Shown piece after piece: positions 7,482-15,501 of a stretch of DNA of 39,676 bases (position 1 is the stretch's first letter; every line of letters starts with the position of its first letter). Under the pieces are notes generated by a model. That model made no database searches and had not been told where the DNA came from. It saw nothing but the letters and a program-made list of their open reading frames with translations. Source of the stretch: Coriobacteriia bacterium (lineage in GTDB: Bacteria; Actinomycetota; Coriobacteriia; Anaerosomatales; Kmv31); NCBI GenBank assembly GCA_014859305.1, contig JACUUM010000022.1:1-39676 (forward strand), in the 5' to 3' direction. The position numbers and the translations under genes were made by a program.

Positions 7482-8708
7482 TCAGGCGGCCACGAAGCCC
7501 ATCTCGCGCGCCTCGGCGAAGGCCGCGAGCGCCTGGGCGATGTCGTCGTCGGTGTGGGTCGCCATCAGACAGGTGCGCAGGCGGTCGGTCCCCCTCGGCA
7601 CCGCGGGGTGCACGATCGGGCACACGAAGACCCTGCGGTCGAACATGTGGCGCGTGAGGTCCATCGCCTTGCCCTCGTCACCCACGAGCACCGGCACCAC
7701 GCAGGTGGTCGCCCGCATGGTGTCCCATCCCTGCGCGCGCAGCCCCTCCGCGTAGGCGCGCTGCACCTCGTGTAGGCGCGCCACGCGCCAGGGCTCCTCC
7801 TCGATCACGTCGAAGGCGGCCAGGGCGGCCGCGGTCTGGGCCGGCGGGAGCGCCGCGGAGAAGATGAACGGCCGGGACATGTGCCGCTGGTAGTCCACGA
7901 GCTCGCCGGTGCCGGCGAGGTACCCGCCCACGGACGGGATCGACTTGGACAGCGTGCCCATCTTCAGATCGACGACGCCGGGCATGCCGAAGTGCTCCTC
8001 GATGCCGTGCCCCGTCGCGCCGAGCGAGCCGACCGAGTGCGCCTCGTCCACCATCAGCCGCGCGCCGTGCTCGCGGCACAGCTCCACAGCCCTGGGCAGG
8101 TCCATCACGTCGCCGTCCATCGAGAACACGGAGTCGGCGGCGACCAGGACGGTACGGTACGCACCCTCCGCCTCGGCGAGGAGCTTCTCCAGGTGGCCCA
8201 TGTCGTTGTGACGGTACGTCTTCCACCTGGCGCCCGAGAGCAGGCACCCGTCCACGATGCTCGCGTGGTCGAGCTTGTCCATCAGCACCAGGTCGCCGGG
8301 TCCGGTGAGCCCGGTGATGATGGCGATGTTGGTCACGTAGCCCGAGGAGTACACGCAGGCGTCCTCGCGGCCGGTGAAGCGCGCGATGCGCTCCTCGAGC
8401 GCCTCGTGCAGGTCGGTGGTGCCGGTGAGCAGGCGCACGCCCCCGGCGCCGGTGCCGTACTCGGCCAGGGCCTCGGCTGCTGCCTCCTCGATCCGCGGGT
8501 GCCCGATGAGGCCGAGGTAGCTGTACGACGCGAGCTGCACCATCTCGCGTCCGTCGGCCATCCGGACACGGTGGTTGGTCTTGCCGGTGGTGGCCTGGAG
8601 GTAGAAGTACCGGTCGGCGGCCTCGGCCGCGGCCCGTCGCGCCGCGAACGCCGCGATCCTCTCGTCGATGCCGTCGCGGCGCATCGCGGCACGCGGAAGC
8701 GTTTCCAT
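7482..8708 (-). CDS. Alpha-oxoamine synthase family PLP enzyme
   Basis: The 408-residue product belongs to the fold-type I PLP enzymes that condense an amino acid with an acyl-CoA. Relatives are 8-amino-7-oxononanoate synthase, 2-amino-3-ketobutyrate CoA ligase and serine palmitoyltransferase. Landmarks are the Gly-rich LLTGTTDLHEALE, CVYSSGYVTN, MVDEAHSVGSLGATGHG (Asp and His of the cofactor site) and TLSKSIPSVGGYLAG with the Schiff-base lysine at about 255. The active-site loop resembles serine palmitoyltransferase (SKS..S.GG) more than AONS or KBL, but the substrate cannot be assigned. No biotin, threonine or sphingolipid genes are adjacent. The ATG is preceded by AGGGGGGT. It has its own promoter with a palindromic operator candidate. 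Confidence 0.85.
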   Translation of the reverse strand: METLPRAAMRRDGIDERIAAFAARRAAAEAADRYFYLQATTGKTNHRVRMADGREMVQLASYSYLGLIGHPRIEEAAAEALAEYGTGAGGVRLLTGTTDLHEALEERIARFTGREDACVYSSGYVTNIAIITGLTGPGDLVLMDKLDHASIVDGCLLSGARWKTYRHNDMGHLEKLLAEAEGAYRTVLVAADSVFSMDGDVMDLPRAVELCREHGARLMVDEAHSVGSLGATGHGIEEHFGMPGVVDLKMGTLSKSIPSVGGYLAGTGELVDYQRHMSRPFIFSAALPPAQTAAALAAFDVIEEEPWRVARLHEVQRAYAEGLRAQGWDTMRATTCVVPVLVGDEGKAMDLTRHMFDRRVFVCPIVHPAVPRGTDRLRTCLMATHTDDDIAQALAAFAEAREMGFVAA

Positions 8709-8742
8709 TCGACCCCCCTGAACCGTCGGCCGACCCTCGGTA

Positions 8743-8769
8743 TGTGCACAACTCTGTGTACAGACTATA
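8743..8769 (-). promoter_or_regulatory. Promoter and palindromic operator candidate for the PLP synthase gene
   Basis: On the minus strand the -10-like TATAGT (8764-8769) is followed directly by TGTACACA, four bases, then TGTGCACA (8743-8762). Each 8-mer is itself nearly self-complementary, and together they form a 20-base inverted repeat across the predicted transcription start. That position suits a repressor site. The hexamer is five of six to consensus; no strong -35 is visible. Confidence 0.45.
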
Positions 8770-8938
8770 CCACTGGGCGGGAGCACCCTGACGTGCCGCC
8801 GTCGCCGACGCCGCCGGCCCACAGGACGCGGGCGCTCCCGGCGGGACGTCCTTCCCCGGCTCCGTCCTCGGGTATCATCCCGACTAGGAGCAGCGGGCGC
8901 CGTGCGACGCGCTCGCGGCGGGGAGGAAGGAGCGGCCC

Positions 8939-9451
8939 GTGGCCGACGTGCTGATGGTGATCGCGCCCGACCAGTTCCGCGACGAGGAGTACGCGGTGCC
9001 CAAGGACATCCTCGAGGAGCGCGGCGCGCGCGTCGTGACCGGCAGCGTGGCGCCGGGCCCCTGCCGCGGCAAGCTCGGCCTGATGGCCATGGCCGACGTC
9101 GGCCTGGACGAGGTGGACCACGCGGACTACGACGCCGTGGTCTTCGTGGGCGGGGCGGGCTCGAACGTCTTCTTCGACGACGTCGTGGCCCATGCCCTCG
9201 TGCGGGCGGCACACGACAGCGGGAGGATCCTCGGCGCCATCTGCATCGCGCCGTCGATCCTGGCGCACGCCGGCATCCTGAGGGGAAGACGGGTGACGTC
9301 CTTCCCCTCCCAGCGCGAGGACCTGGAGGCGCACGGCGCCGTGGTCACCGACGCGCCCGTCGAGGTCGATGGGCGGATCGTCACCGCCTGCGGCCCCGAG
9401 GCGGCGCATGACTTCGGCACGGCCCTCGCCGACGCGCTCGGACTGCCGTAG
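8939..9451 (+). CDS. DJ-1/PfpI family protein
   Basis: The 170-residue product has the DJ-1/PfpI fold (class I glutamine amidotransferase-like). The nucleophile-elbow cysteine is at about residue 102 in AICIAPSILAHAG, and an acidic residue sits early in the DQFRDEEY segment as in DJ-1 proteins. Family members include protein/nucleotide deglycases, chaperones and peptidases, so the exact activity is open. The GTG start is preceded by GGGAGGAAGGAG. A -10-like TATCAT lies at 8873-8878 without a clear -35. A GC hairpin follows the gene, and a rubrerythrin gene lies 57 bases downstream, which hints at a shared stress role; that is inference. Confidence 0.88.
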   Translation: MADVLMVIAPDQFRDEEYAVPKDILEERGARVVTGSVAPGPCRGKLGLMAMADVGLDEVDHADYDAVVFVGGAGSNVFFDDVVAHALVRAAHDSGRILGAICIAPSILAHAGILRGRRVTSFPSQREDLEAHGAVVTDAPVEVDGRIVTACGPEAAHDFGTALADALGLP

Positions 9452-9458
9452 CGCCGTC

Positions 9459-9475
9459 CCCGGCGACACGCCGGG
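9459..9475 (+). terminator. Intergenic GC hairpin
   Basis: A perfect 7-bp stem CCCGGCG/CGCCGGG with loop ACA starts 8 bases past the stop of the DJ-1/PfpI gene. No U-tract follows. It could partly end transcription before the rubrerythrin gene. Confidence 0.35.
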
Positions 9476-9508
9476 ATCGCCGACCACACCCGTCGGAAGG
9501 AGCGCCAC

Positions 9509-10039
9509 GTGAAGATGCACCGCTGCCGTATCTGCGGGGAGACCTACCTCGGCACCGAGGTGCCCAGCCACTGCCCGTTCTGCGGCGCGCATCGCGAGTC
9601 CATCGTAGAGACCTCCGAGTACCCCCCGGGCGTCAACGACGTCCGGCTCACGGAGGTCGAGCGTTCGGACCTCGAGGCGGCGGTCGAGCTGGAGCGGTCC
9701 AACACGCGGTTCTACCTGGGGATGTCGACACACAAGGACAACGACGCGCTGGCCTCGGCGTACAAGCGCCTCTCGCGGGTGGAGTCCGAGCACTGCTCGC
9801 TGTTCTGCAAGCTGCTGAGACGGCCGAAGCCCGACGACCTCGCCGAGCCGGGCGAGACCACCGGAACGTGGGCCGGCGACATCGAGGAGTCGGTGCGGCG
9901 CGAGCGGCGCGCAGCCGCGCTGTACGCCGAGTTCGCAGAGCGCGCCACGTCCGAGCGGCTGCGCGAGGTCTTCGCCGCGGTGGCCGAGGTCGAGCGCGAC
10001 CACATCGAGCTCGACGCCGAGGCGAAGCGGTACGTGTAG
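9509..10039 (+). CDS. Rubrerythrin-like protein with N-terminal rubredoxin-type domain
   Basis: This 176-residue cytoplasmic protein combines an N-terminal metal-binding ribbon with a ferritin-like di-iron domain. The ribbon is CRICG ... CPFCG (two CxxC pairs, residues about 6-26). The four-helix region carries ELERSNTRFY, RVESEHCSLF, ESVRRERRAAALY and EVERDHIELD, including two ExxH motifs that would bind the di-iron site. Known rubrerythrins reduce peroxide in anaerobes. In classical ones the rubredoxin domain is C-terminal; here it is N-terminal, as in reverse rubrerythrins. The GTG start follows GGAAGGAG; an in-frame ATG two codons later is an alternative. It ends 26 bases from the convergent ABC permease gene. 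Confidence 0.88.
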   Translation: MKMHRCRICGETYLGTEVPSHCPFCGAHRESIVETSEYPPGVNDVRLTEVERSDLEAAVELERSNTRFYLGMSTHKDNDALASAYKRLSRVESEHCSLFCKLLRRPKPDDLAEPGETTGTWAGDIEESVRRERRAAALYAEFAERATSERLREVFAAVAEVERDHIELDAEAKRYV

Positions 10040-10065
10040 CCGGAGGAGTCGAGGAGTACCGGCGC

Positions 10066-10830
10066 TCACAGCTCCTTGCGCTCGAACAGCCGGACGGCCG
10101 CCGCGAGCGCCAGCGCTCCGGTCGCGGCGCCGGTGACGAGCGGGAACAGGAGATCGCCCGGCCGGGACATGACGACGTCGGTCGGCGCCCCCACCAGCCC
10201 CGCGGGCGTGTAGCGCAACGCCGGCCCCCAGAGGCTGAGCACGGACAGCACCAGGAAGACGCCGAGCCCGGCGCCCGCGGCTCCCGCTTGGGAGTCCACC
10301 GCCACCGACAGCAGCGTCATGATCCCGAGGAGCATCAGACCCCACACCAGCCATACGCCGGTGGCCTCGGCCAGCGGACGATAGGGCGCCTCGCCGAAGA
10401 CCGCGTAGGTGACGCCCCAGGTCAGCAAGGCCCCGATGGTGACGGCGCACACGAGCAGCACCGCGTTGCCGGCGAACTTGGCGAGCACGAAGGCCGCGCG
10501 GGTGAGCGGCTTGGTCAGCACCAGCACCGCGGTCCCGGAGCGGCGCTCGGCCGAGACGACGCCGCCGAAGATGATGACGATCGCGAACGTCACCAGCTGC
10601 GCGAGGTTCTGGGTCCACTGGAGGAATCCGTCGGTGTAGGTGGGTGTGGGGATCCGGATGACGACGCCCTCCTGCCCGGCGCCGACCGACTCCAGCAACT
10701 GCGGCGTGAGCTTGGCCAGCACCGGCCCGGACAGGGCGAAGAACACCACGATGCCGGGAAGCACCCAGATCCGCCATGTCCGCGCTATCTCGATCATCTC
10801 CTTGCGGAGGAACGCGGTGGAGCCGCGCAT
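10066..10830 (-). CDS. ABC-2 type transporter permease
   Basis: The 254-residue protein is an integral membrane permease with about six hydrophobic segments (for example IWVLPGIVVFFALSGPVL, TFAIVIIFGGVVSAE, GLMLLGIMTLLSVAV). The SAERRSGTAVLVLTKPLTR segment is typical of ABC-2 permeases that pair with a single ATPase. The ATG at 10830 was chosen because GGTGAGG lies just upstream; a GTG at 10842 overlaps the ATPase gene and has no ribosome-binding site. It is the last gene of the unit with the PLDc_N protein and the ATPase. The substrate is unknown. Confidence 0.88.
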   Translation of the reverse strand: MRGSTAFLRKEMIEIARTWRIWVLPGIVVFFALSGPVLAKLTPQLLESVGAGQEGVVIRIPTPTYTDGFLQWTQNLAQLVTFAIVIIFGGVVSAERRSGTAVLVLTKPLTRAAFVLAKFAGNAVLLVCAVTIGALLTWGVTYAVFGEAPYRPLAEATGVWLVWGLMLLGIMTLLSVAVDSQAGAAGAGLGVFLVLSVLSLWGPALRYTPAGLVGAPTDVVMSRPGDLLFPLVTGAATGALALAAAVRLFERKEL

Positions 10831-10831
10831 C

Positions 10832-11818
10832 TCAAGCCTCACCCCCGACGAGGTCCACGAAGACCTCCTCGAGACTGATCTCGCCCGCCTCGAGACGCCT
10901 GATGCCGACCCCGCGCTCAGCCACAGCGGCGGGTACGGCGACGCGGGCGGCCTCGATGTCCGTGACCGTCAGCACCATGCCCCCGTCGGGCAGGCGCTGC
11001 ACGCCGGCCGCCCATGGCTGCGCGGCGAAGGCCACGGCGAGGTCGTCGGCTGCCTCCGTCACGTCCAGCACCAGCTTCTGCGCGCCGTACCGCGCCTTGA
11101 GCTCGCCGATGGCCGCCTGCGTGACCACCTTGCCCGCATGCAGGATCGCCACCGTGTCGCACACGCGCTCCACGTCGGAGAGGATGTGCGTCGAGAAGAA
11201 GACCGTCGTGCGCCCCGCCAATCCGGCGATCATGTCGAGGACCTCCTTGCGCCCGATCGGGTCCAGCGCCGAGGTCGGCTCGTCCAGCATCAGCAGCCTC
11301 GGCGCGTTCACCAGCGCCTGGGCCACGCCGAGCCGTTGCTTCATGCCGCGCGAGTAGCCCCCCACCGGCGTACGGACGCCGCTCAGCCCCGCGAGATCGA
11401 GGAGGAGCTCGATGCGCTCCTCGAGCTCTCCCCCACCGAGCCCGAAGAGCGACCCGGCGAACCGGAGGAACTCGTCCCCGCGCATCCACTCGTAGAAGCC
11501 GGGCACGTCGGGCAGGTAGCCGACGACCCTGCGCACGTCGTTGGTCGCGGTGACGACGTCGCGGCCCAGGATGCGCGCCCCTCCCGACGTGGGGCGCGCG
11601 AGACCGGTGAGGATCCGCAGCGTCGTGGTCTTCCCCGCGCCGTTGGGCCCCAGGAACCCGAACACCGAGCCCTCGGCCACCGTGAGGTCGACGCCGTCCA
11701 GCGCGCGCACCTCCCCGTAGACCTTGGAGAGGGCCCGTATCTCGATGGCGGGGCCGGAGGGGCCCGTCGCAGCCGGCGAGCCCCCCGCGCTCGTGGCCGC
11801 CGCGGCCGCAGCGCTCAC
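10832..11818 (-). CDS. ABC transporter ATP-binding protein
   Basis: This 328-residue ATPase drives the adjacent ABC-2 permease. It has the Walker A GPNGAGKTT, the signature YSRGMKQRLGVAQAL, the Walker B LLMLDEPTSALDP and the switch His in FFSTHILSD. Residues 1-25 are an Ala/Gly/Ser-rich extension. The C-terminal 90 residues form the accessory domain common in ABC-2 exporters of the CcmA/NatA type. The GTG start overlaps the stop of the PLDc_N gene (GTGA), so the two are translationally coupled. The stop lies one base before the permease ATG. Confidence 0.93.
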   Translation of the reverse strand: MSAAAAAATSAGGSPAATGPSGPAIEIRALSKVYGEVRALDGVDLTVAEGSVFGFLGPNGAGKTTTLRILTGLARPTSGGARILGRDVVTATNDVRRVVGYLPDVPGFYEWMRGDEFLRFAGSLFGLGGGELEERIELLLDLAGLSGVRTPVGGYSRGMKQRLGVAQALVNAPRLLMLDEPTSALDPIGRKEVLDMIAGLAGRTTVFFSTHILSDVERVCDTVAILHAGKVVTQAAIGELKARYGAQKLVLDVTEAADDLAVAFAAQPWAAGVQRLPDGGMVLTVTDIEAARVAVPAAVAERGVGIRRLEAGEISLEEVFVDLVGGEA

Positions 11819-12153
11819 CGGTGCTCCTCGCGGCCGCCGTAGAGCTTATCCGCGATGCGCTTCGCGCGGTCCTCGGCAGCGGCACGGTCGACCAGCGGCG
11901 AGGGGCGTTCGTCGGGCGAGTACTTCACGCGTCCGAGGGCGAAGTACAGGATGGACCCGATGAGCTGGCCGAACACGATGATCGCGCCCCACAGCCACTT
12001 GCGGTCGCCCAGTGTCACGTGTGGACGCCGCAGGAGGTCGACGAGCGCCGCGACCTGCAAGGCCAGCTGCAGCGCCGACAGCACGAGCAGCAGCGGCAGC
12101 ATCTCGGCGGGCAGCCCCGCTTCGGCCAGCGCGACACGCACCTGATCGAACAC
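11815..12153 (-). CDS. PLDc_N domain small membrane protein
   Basis: The 112-residue protein has two membrane segments (residues about 18-40 and 54-76, WLWGAIIVFGQLIGSILYFALGR), the pattern of the PLDc_N family. It lacks any phospholipase HKD motif, so it is not an enzyme of that type. The gene is directly coupled to the ABC ATPase and permease genes. Bacillus subtilis has a similar trio, YxlE-YxlF-YxlG, in the sigY operon, where YxlE is a PLDc_N protein; an analogous accessory role is inferred only. The GTG start has a strong GGGAGGAGAGG upstream. Confidence 0.8.
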   Translation of the reverse strand: MFDQVRVALAEAGLPAEMLPLLLVLSALQLALQVAALVDLLRRPHVTLGDRKWLWGAIIVFGQLIGSILYFALGRVKYSPDERPSPLVDRAAAEDRAKRIADKLYGGREEHR

Positions 12154-12226
12154 GTGCCTCTCCTCCCATCCAGGCCCGGGCCGAGCCGGACCCGACCGAG
12201 GGCGGAAGCCCCCGGCAACCGGTCCC

Positions 12227-12802
12227 CTACCCTCCGCCGATCGTCTCCAGCGCCTCGGCGTACGCCGCGAACGTGGGGGCGTCGAACAGCACGAACGTGA
12301 CGTCCATCGGCGCGGCGCCCTCCCCCGCGAGCGAGGCCAGCGACTCGCGGACCGCGCGAAGCGCCACCCCGGCGGCCTCGCGCACGGGGTAGCCGTACGC
12401 GCCGGTGGAGATCGACGGGAACGCCAGGCGCGCCAGCCCGCTCGCGGCGGCCAGCCGCAGGCTCTCGCGGTACGCGCTCGCGAGCGTGTCGGCCTCCCCG
12501 CTGTCCCCGCCGTGCCACACCGGTCCCACCGTGTGGATCACGTGGCGTGCGGGCAGCATCCCTCCGGTAGTCATCACCGCCTGGCCCGGCGGGAGAGGCC
12601 CCCGTTTCTCGACGATCCTCTTGCACTCCTCGTACAGCGAGCGCCCCGCCGCCCGGTGTATCGCTCCGTCGACGCCTCCGCCCCCGAGCAGTCCCGGGTT
12701 CGCCGCGTTCACGATCGCGTCGCCATCGAAGCGCGTGATGTCGCCGGGCACCAGACGGAGGGTCCCGCCGACGACCTCGATCTCTCGCACTCCTCCCACC
12801 AC
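12227..12802 (-). CDS. Macro domain ADP-ribose-binding protein
   Basis: The 191-residue product is a single macro domain, as in O-acetyl-ADP-ribose deacetylases and ADP-ribosyl hydrolases of the MacroD/YmdB type. It shows [16 protein letters not shown], the [16 protein letters not shown] loop that holds the distal ribose, and the [12 protein letters not shown] phosphate-binding loop. These are the residues of catalytically competent MacroD-type members. Two GTG codons in a row form the start; GGAAGGAGG lies just upstream. It follows the queuosine-mannosyltransferase homologue by 41 bases and precedes the PLDc_N gene by 73. No partner ADP-ribosyltransferase gene is visible. Confidence 0.92.
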   Translation of the reverse strand: MVGGVREIEVVGGTLRLVPGDITRFDGDAIVNAANPGLLGGGGVDGAIHRAAGRSLYEECKRIVEKRGPLPPGQAVMTTGGMLPARHVIHTVGPVWHGGDSGEADTLASAYRESLRLAAASGLARLAFPSISTGAYGYPVREAAGVALRAVRESLASLAGEGAAPMDVTFVLFDAPTFAAYAEALETIGGG

Positions 12803-12843
12803 ATCGCCTCCTTCCGACGCCTCCGGACCGCCTGTCGCATCCG

Positions 12844-13983
12844 CTACTGCAGCGCCCGCTCCTCGGCCACCGCGCGCAGCGTCCGCTCGTAGCGCGGCGT
12901 CAGGCTCTCGAACGTGTACGTCCCCGCGGTCTCCCGCATGGCGCTCGGCGCCGGCCGCTGCGCGATCAGCAGCGCCAGGCGATCGACGAGCTCCGCCACG
13001 CTACCGTACCGCATCTCGACGGGGTAGAGCTCGGGGTACGCGAGGCGGTCGGGGACCAGCGGGTAGCACCCCGCGTACGCCGCCTCCATCATCGCGATGC
13101 CGAAGAACTCGTTGACCGCGGTGGAGACCGCGACGTCGCTGCCGCGCAGCAGCGCCGCGTACGCGTCGCGGTCCGGCGGCTCGCCCAGGTGGCACAAGCG
13201 TGCGCCAAGCGCCTCGCACGCGCCGGCGAAGACCTCGGGCCGCTCAGCGAAGGCCTGTCCGGCAACGGCCACCTCGAAGTCCAGCCCCGCGTCCGCGAGC
13301 CGGCCGACCGCCTCGAAGAACGCCTCCGGGTCCTTGTCGTGCTCCCAGCGGTGCGGCCACACGATGCGGCAGCGCTCGCGGCGCTCGAGCGGGGCCGCGT
13401 CCAGCGCCTGCGCGTCGAAGGGCGGCGGGAGCACGGCCGACCTCGCCGCGATCCTCTCCACGAGACACTTCGGGCGGTGGTCCGGGAAGCGCTTCATGAA
13501 CCCCGGGATCTCCCCGAGGAACCCCTCCAGGTTGTAGCGGCTGTTGAACAGGCAGGCGTCCGCCGCGAGAGCCGACGTGATGTTGGTCAGCGGGAACTGG
13601 AAGTCCCACTCGGCCTCGTGACGAACGGGGTAGACGAGCTGGTTCTCGTGGAAGTAGACCACGCACGGCACGCCGGCCAGCGCCTCTCCGGCGAGCCCCT
13701 TGAGCTCCGCCAGGTTGACGAACGTGGAGGCGAGCACCACGTCCCATGCCCGTCCGCGCCGGTCCAGCGCCCCCTTCTCGGCGCGCTCGGCGTGCGTGGC
13801 GCGCGCCTGCCCGGCGAACGTGAGGGCCGAGCCGCGCATCCGCCACTTCCACTTCCGTGCCGGCAGCGTCAGCGCCTCGCAGGACCACCCCCGCGCGCTC
13901 AGCCGCTCCAGCAGGCCGTCCAGCACCGCACGGTGCGAGCCGCCGTGGTACGGCTCCACCGCGAGCAAGCGGACGGCGTCCAC
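12844..13983 (-). CDS. Queuosine-tRNA mannosyltransferase-like glycosyltransferase (DUF3524)
   Basis: The 379-residue protein matches the DUF3524/GTDC1 family. The animal member (QTMAN) attaches mannose to queuosine at position 34 of tRNA-Asp. Family landmarks are clear: [11 protein letters not shown] at the N-terminus, [41 protein letters not shown], then [15 protein letters not shown] and [21 protein letters not shown] of the GT-B C-terminal half. The last contains the EX7E-like donor-sugar site. Whether the bacterial enzyme acts on tRNA is not known to me. The GTG start lies 3 bases past the thiI stop, with GGAGGAGGT inside the end of thiI, so the two are tightly linked. Proximity to a tRNA thiolation gene supports a tRNA role. 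Confidence 0.85.
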   Translation of the reverse strand: MDAVRLLAVEPYHGGSHRAVLDGLLERLSARGWSCEALTLPARKWKWRMRGSALTFAGQARATHAERAEKGALDRRGRAWDVVLASTFVNLAELKGLAGEALAGVPCVVYFHENQLVYPVRHEAEWDFQFPLTNITSALAADACLFNSRYNLEGFLGEIPGFMKRFPDHRPKCLVERIAARSAVLPPPFDAQALDAAPLERRERCRIVWPHRWEHDKDPEAFFEAVGRLADAGLDFEVAVAGQAFAERPEVFAGACEALGARLCHLGEPPDRDAYAALLRGSDVAVSTAVNEFFGIAMMEAAYAGCYPLVPDRLAYPELYPVEMRYGSVAELVDRLALLIAQRPAPSAMRETAGTYTFESLTPRYERTLRAVAEERALQ

Positions 13984-13986
13984 CGG

Positions 13987-15234
13987 CTAGACCTCCTCCA
14001 CGTCCGGTCCGGCCTGCTCCGGGCCGCTCCGGCCCGGGCGGCGCCTGCGGGGCGGCCGGTACGCGGGGCACGCGTAGTCCTCGTGCCGCACAGAGGCCAG
14101 CGCGTCGGCGACCATGCGCCCCGTGTCGAGCGCGTCCTCGGCGGCGTCGAGGTCCTCCACCCGCGCGCGCGTGGCGGGCGTCCTCGGCATGAACAGCGTG
14201 CAGCAGTCGGCGTGCGGCTGGATGGATAGCTCGTAGGTGCCGATCGCCCGCGCGTCGCCGATGATCTCGAGCTTGTCCATGCCGATGAGCGGCCGCAGCA
14301 CCGGCCGCGCCGCCGAGGCGTCGACCGCGGCGATGTTCTCGAGCGTCTGGGAGGCCACCTGCCCGAGGCTCTCCCCGGTCACGAGCGCCAAGGCGCCCTC
14401 CCGCTCCGCGAGGGCCTCGGCGACGCGTATCATGAGGCGCCGGTAGAGCAGCACGCGCAGGTCCGGCGGCGCCTGCAGGGAGATCTCCCGCTGCAGGTCT
14501 CCGAAGGCCACGAAGTAGAGCCTTCCGAGGCCGCCGTAGCGCTCCAGCGCACCCCCGATCTCGCGCGCGAACCGCTCTGAGAGGTCGTCGGTGTGCGGGA
14601 CCCCCGAGAAGTGCACGCCCACCACCACCGCGCCGCGCTTCATCAGGCGCCACGCCGCCACCGGCGAGTCGATGCCGGCCGAGATGAGCGCCACCACCTT
14701 GCCCGACGTGCCCACCGGCAGGCCGCCCACGCCGGAGACCTTCCCCGCGTAGACGTACGCGTCCCCCTGCACGACCTCCACGTGCACGGTGACGTCGGGC
14801 TGCTGCAGGTCGACGCGAAGACCCGTCGCCTGCTGGACGGCGCGGCCGATACGCACGTTCATGTCCATCGACGACTCGGGGTAGTCCGTCGAGGAACGGC
14901 GCGCGTCCATCGCGAACGAGGAGGCGCCCGGGGCGGCCTCGGCGATGGCCTCCAGCGCCGCGCGCTCCATCTCGTCGGCCGCCCGTCCCACGAGGTACGC
15001 CGCGCCGGTGTAGGACACGCCGGGGATCGCCGCCGCGCGCCGTGCGACCTCCAGCGCCCGGCCGGGACGGGCGACGGGCACGAGGAGCCGGCTGGCTATC
15101 CTCCGCACCCGGCCGTCGGCCTCCCCTCCGAGCGCGGCGGCGAGGTTGGCGGCCAGCCGTCGCTCGAAAGCGGCGCGGTTGCGCCCTTTCAGTCCGATCT
15201 CGTGATAGTGGATGAGCGCGGCGCGGCGGAGCAT
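13987..15234 (-). CDS. thiI: tRNA 4-thiouridine synthase ThiI
   Basis: ThiI uses ATP and a persulfide donor to make 4-thiouridine at position 8 of tRNA and can supply sulfur for thiazole synthesis. The 415-residue protein has an N-terminal ferredoxin-like region (IHYHEIGLKGRNRAAFE), a THUMP domain (YPESSMDMNVRIGRAVQ; VTVHVEV) and a PP-loop adenylation domain (SAGIDSPVAAW). The CCTLFMP motif holds the conserved cysteine. There is no C-terminal rhodanese domain, as in Bacillus and archaeal forms, so sulfur would come from another protein. The last 25 residues are basic and Pro-rich. It begins 11 bases after rpoZ and ends 3 bases before the DUF3524 gene. Confidence 0.94.
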   Translation of the reverse strand: MLRRAALIHYHEIGLKGRNRAAFERRLAANLAAALGGEADGRVRRIASRLLVPVARPGRALEVARRAAAIPGVSYTGAAYLVGRAADEMERAALEAIAEAAPGASSFAMDARRSSTDYPESSMDMNVRIGRAVQQATGLRVDLQQPDVTVHVEVVQGDAYVYAGKVSGVGGLPVGTSGKVVALISAGIDSPVAAWRLMKRGAVVVGVHFSGVPHTDDLSERFAREIGGALERYGGLGRLYFVAFGDLQREISLQAPPDLRVLLYRRLMIRVAEALAEREGALALVTGESLGQVASQTLENIAAVDASAARPVLRPLIGMDKLEIIGDARAIGTYELSIQPHADCCTLFMPRTPATRARVEDLDAAEDALDTGRMVADALASVRHEDYACPAYRPPRRRRPGRSGPEQAGPDVEEV

Positions 15235-15245
15235 GAGACGCTCCG

Positions 15246-15497
15246 CTACTTGATGCCTTCCTTGACCCGCTCGTAGCTGACGTCGTCGTCGGCGATCTCG
15301 TTGAGCGCGAGCGTCAGCGGCTTGGTGCTCGTGATCTGCGCGAGCTGGGTCGGGGCCACGGAGAGTATCGCCTGGTCCCGCACGCCGTGGATCATGTCGT
15401 TGATCTGGCGCGCGCGCTTCGCGGCGACGATGCAGAGCGTGTACTTGGAATCCACCTTGGAGAGCAGCAGGTCGATCTCGGGGCTTATGACGGACAT
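15246..15497 (-). CDS. rpoZ: RNA polymerase omega subunit
   Basis: The 83-residue product is the omega subunit, which helps assemble and stabilise the beta' subunit. The family signature is the VDSKYTLCIVAAKRARQIND helix, followed by KPLTLALNEIADDDVSYE. Length is typical (70-110). It lies 4 bases downstream of gmk, the usual gmk-rpoZ pair found across Actinobacteria and Firmicutes, and 11 bases upstream of thiI. Confidence 0.95.
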   Translation of the reverse strand: MSVISPEIDLLLSKVDSKYTLCIVAAKRARQINDMIHGVRDQAILSVAPTQLAQITSTKPLTLALNEIADDDVSYERVKEGIK

Positions 15498-15501
15498 ACG
15501 C

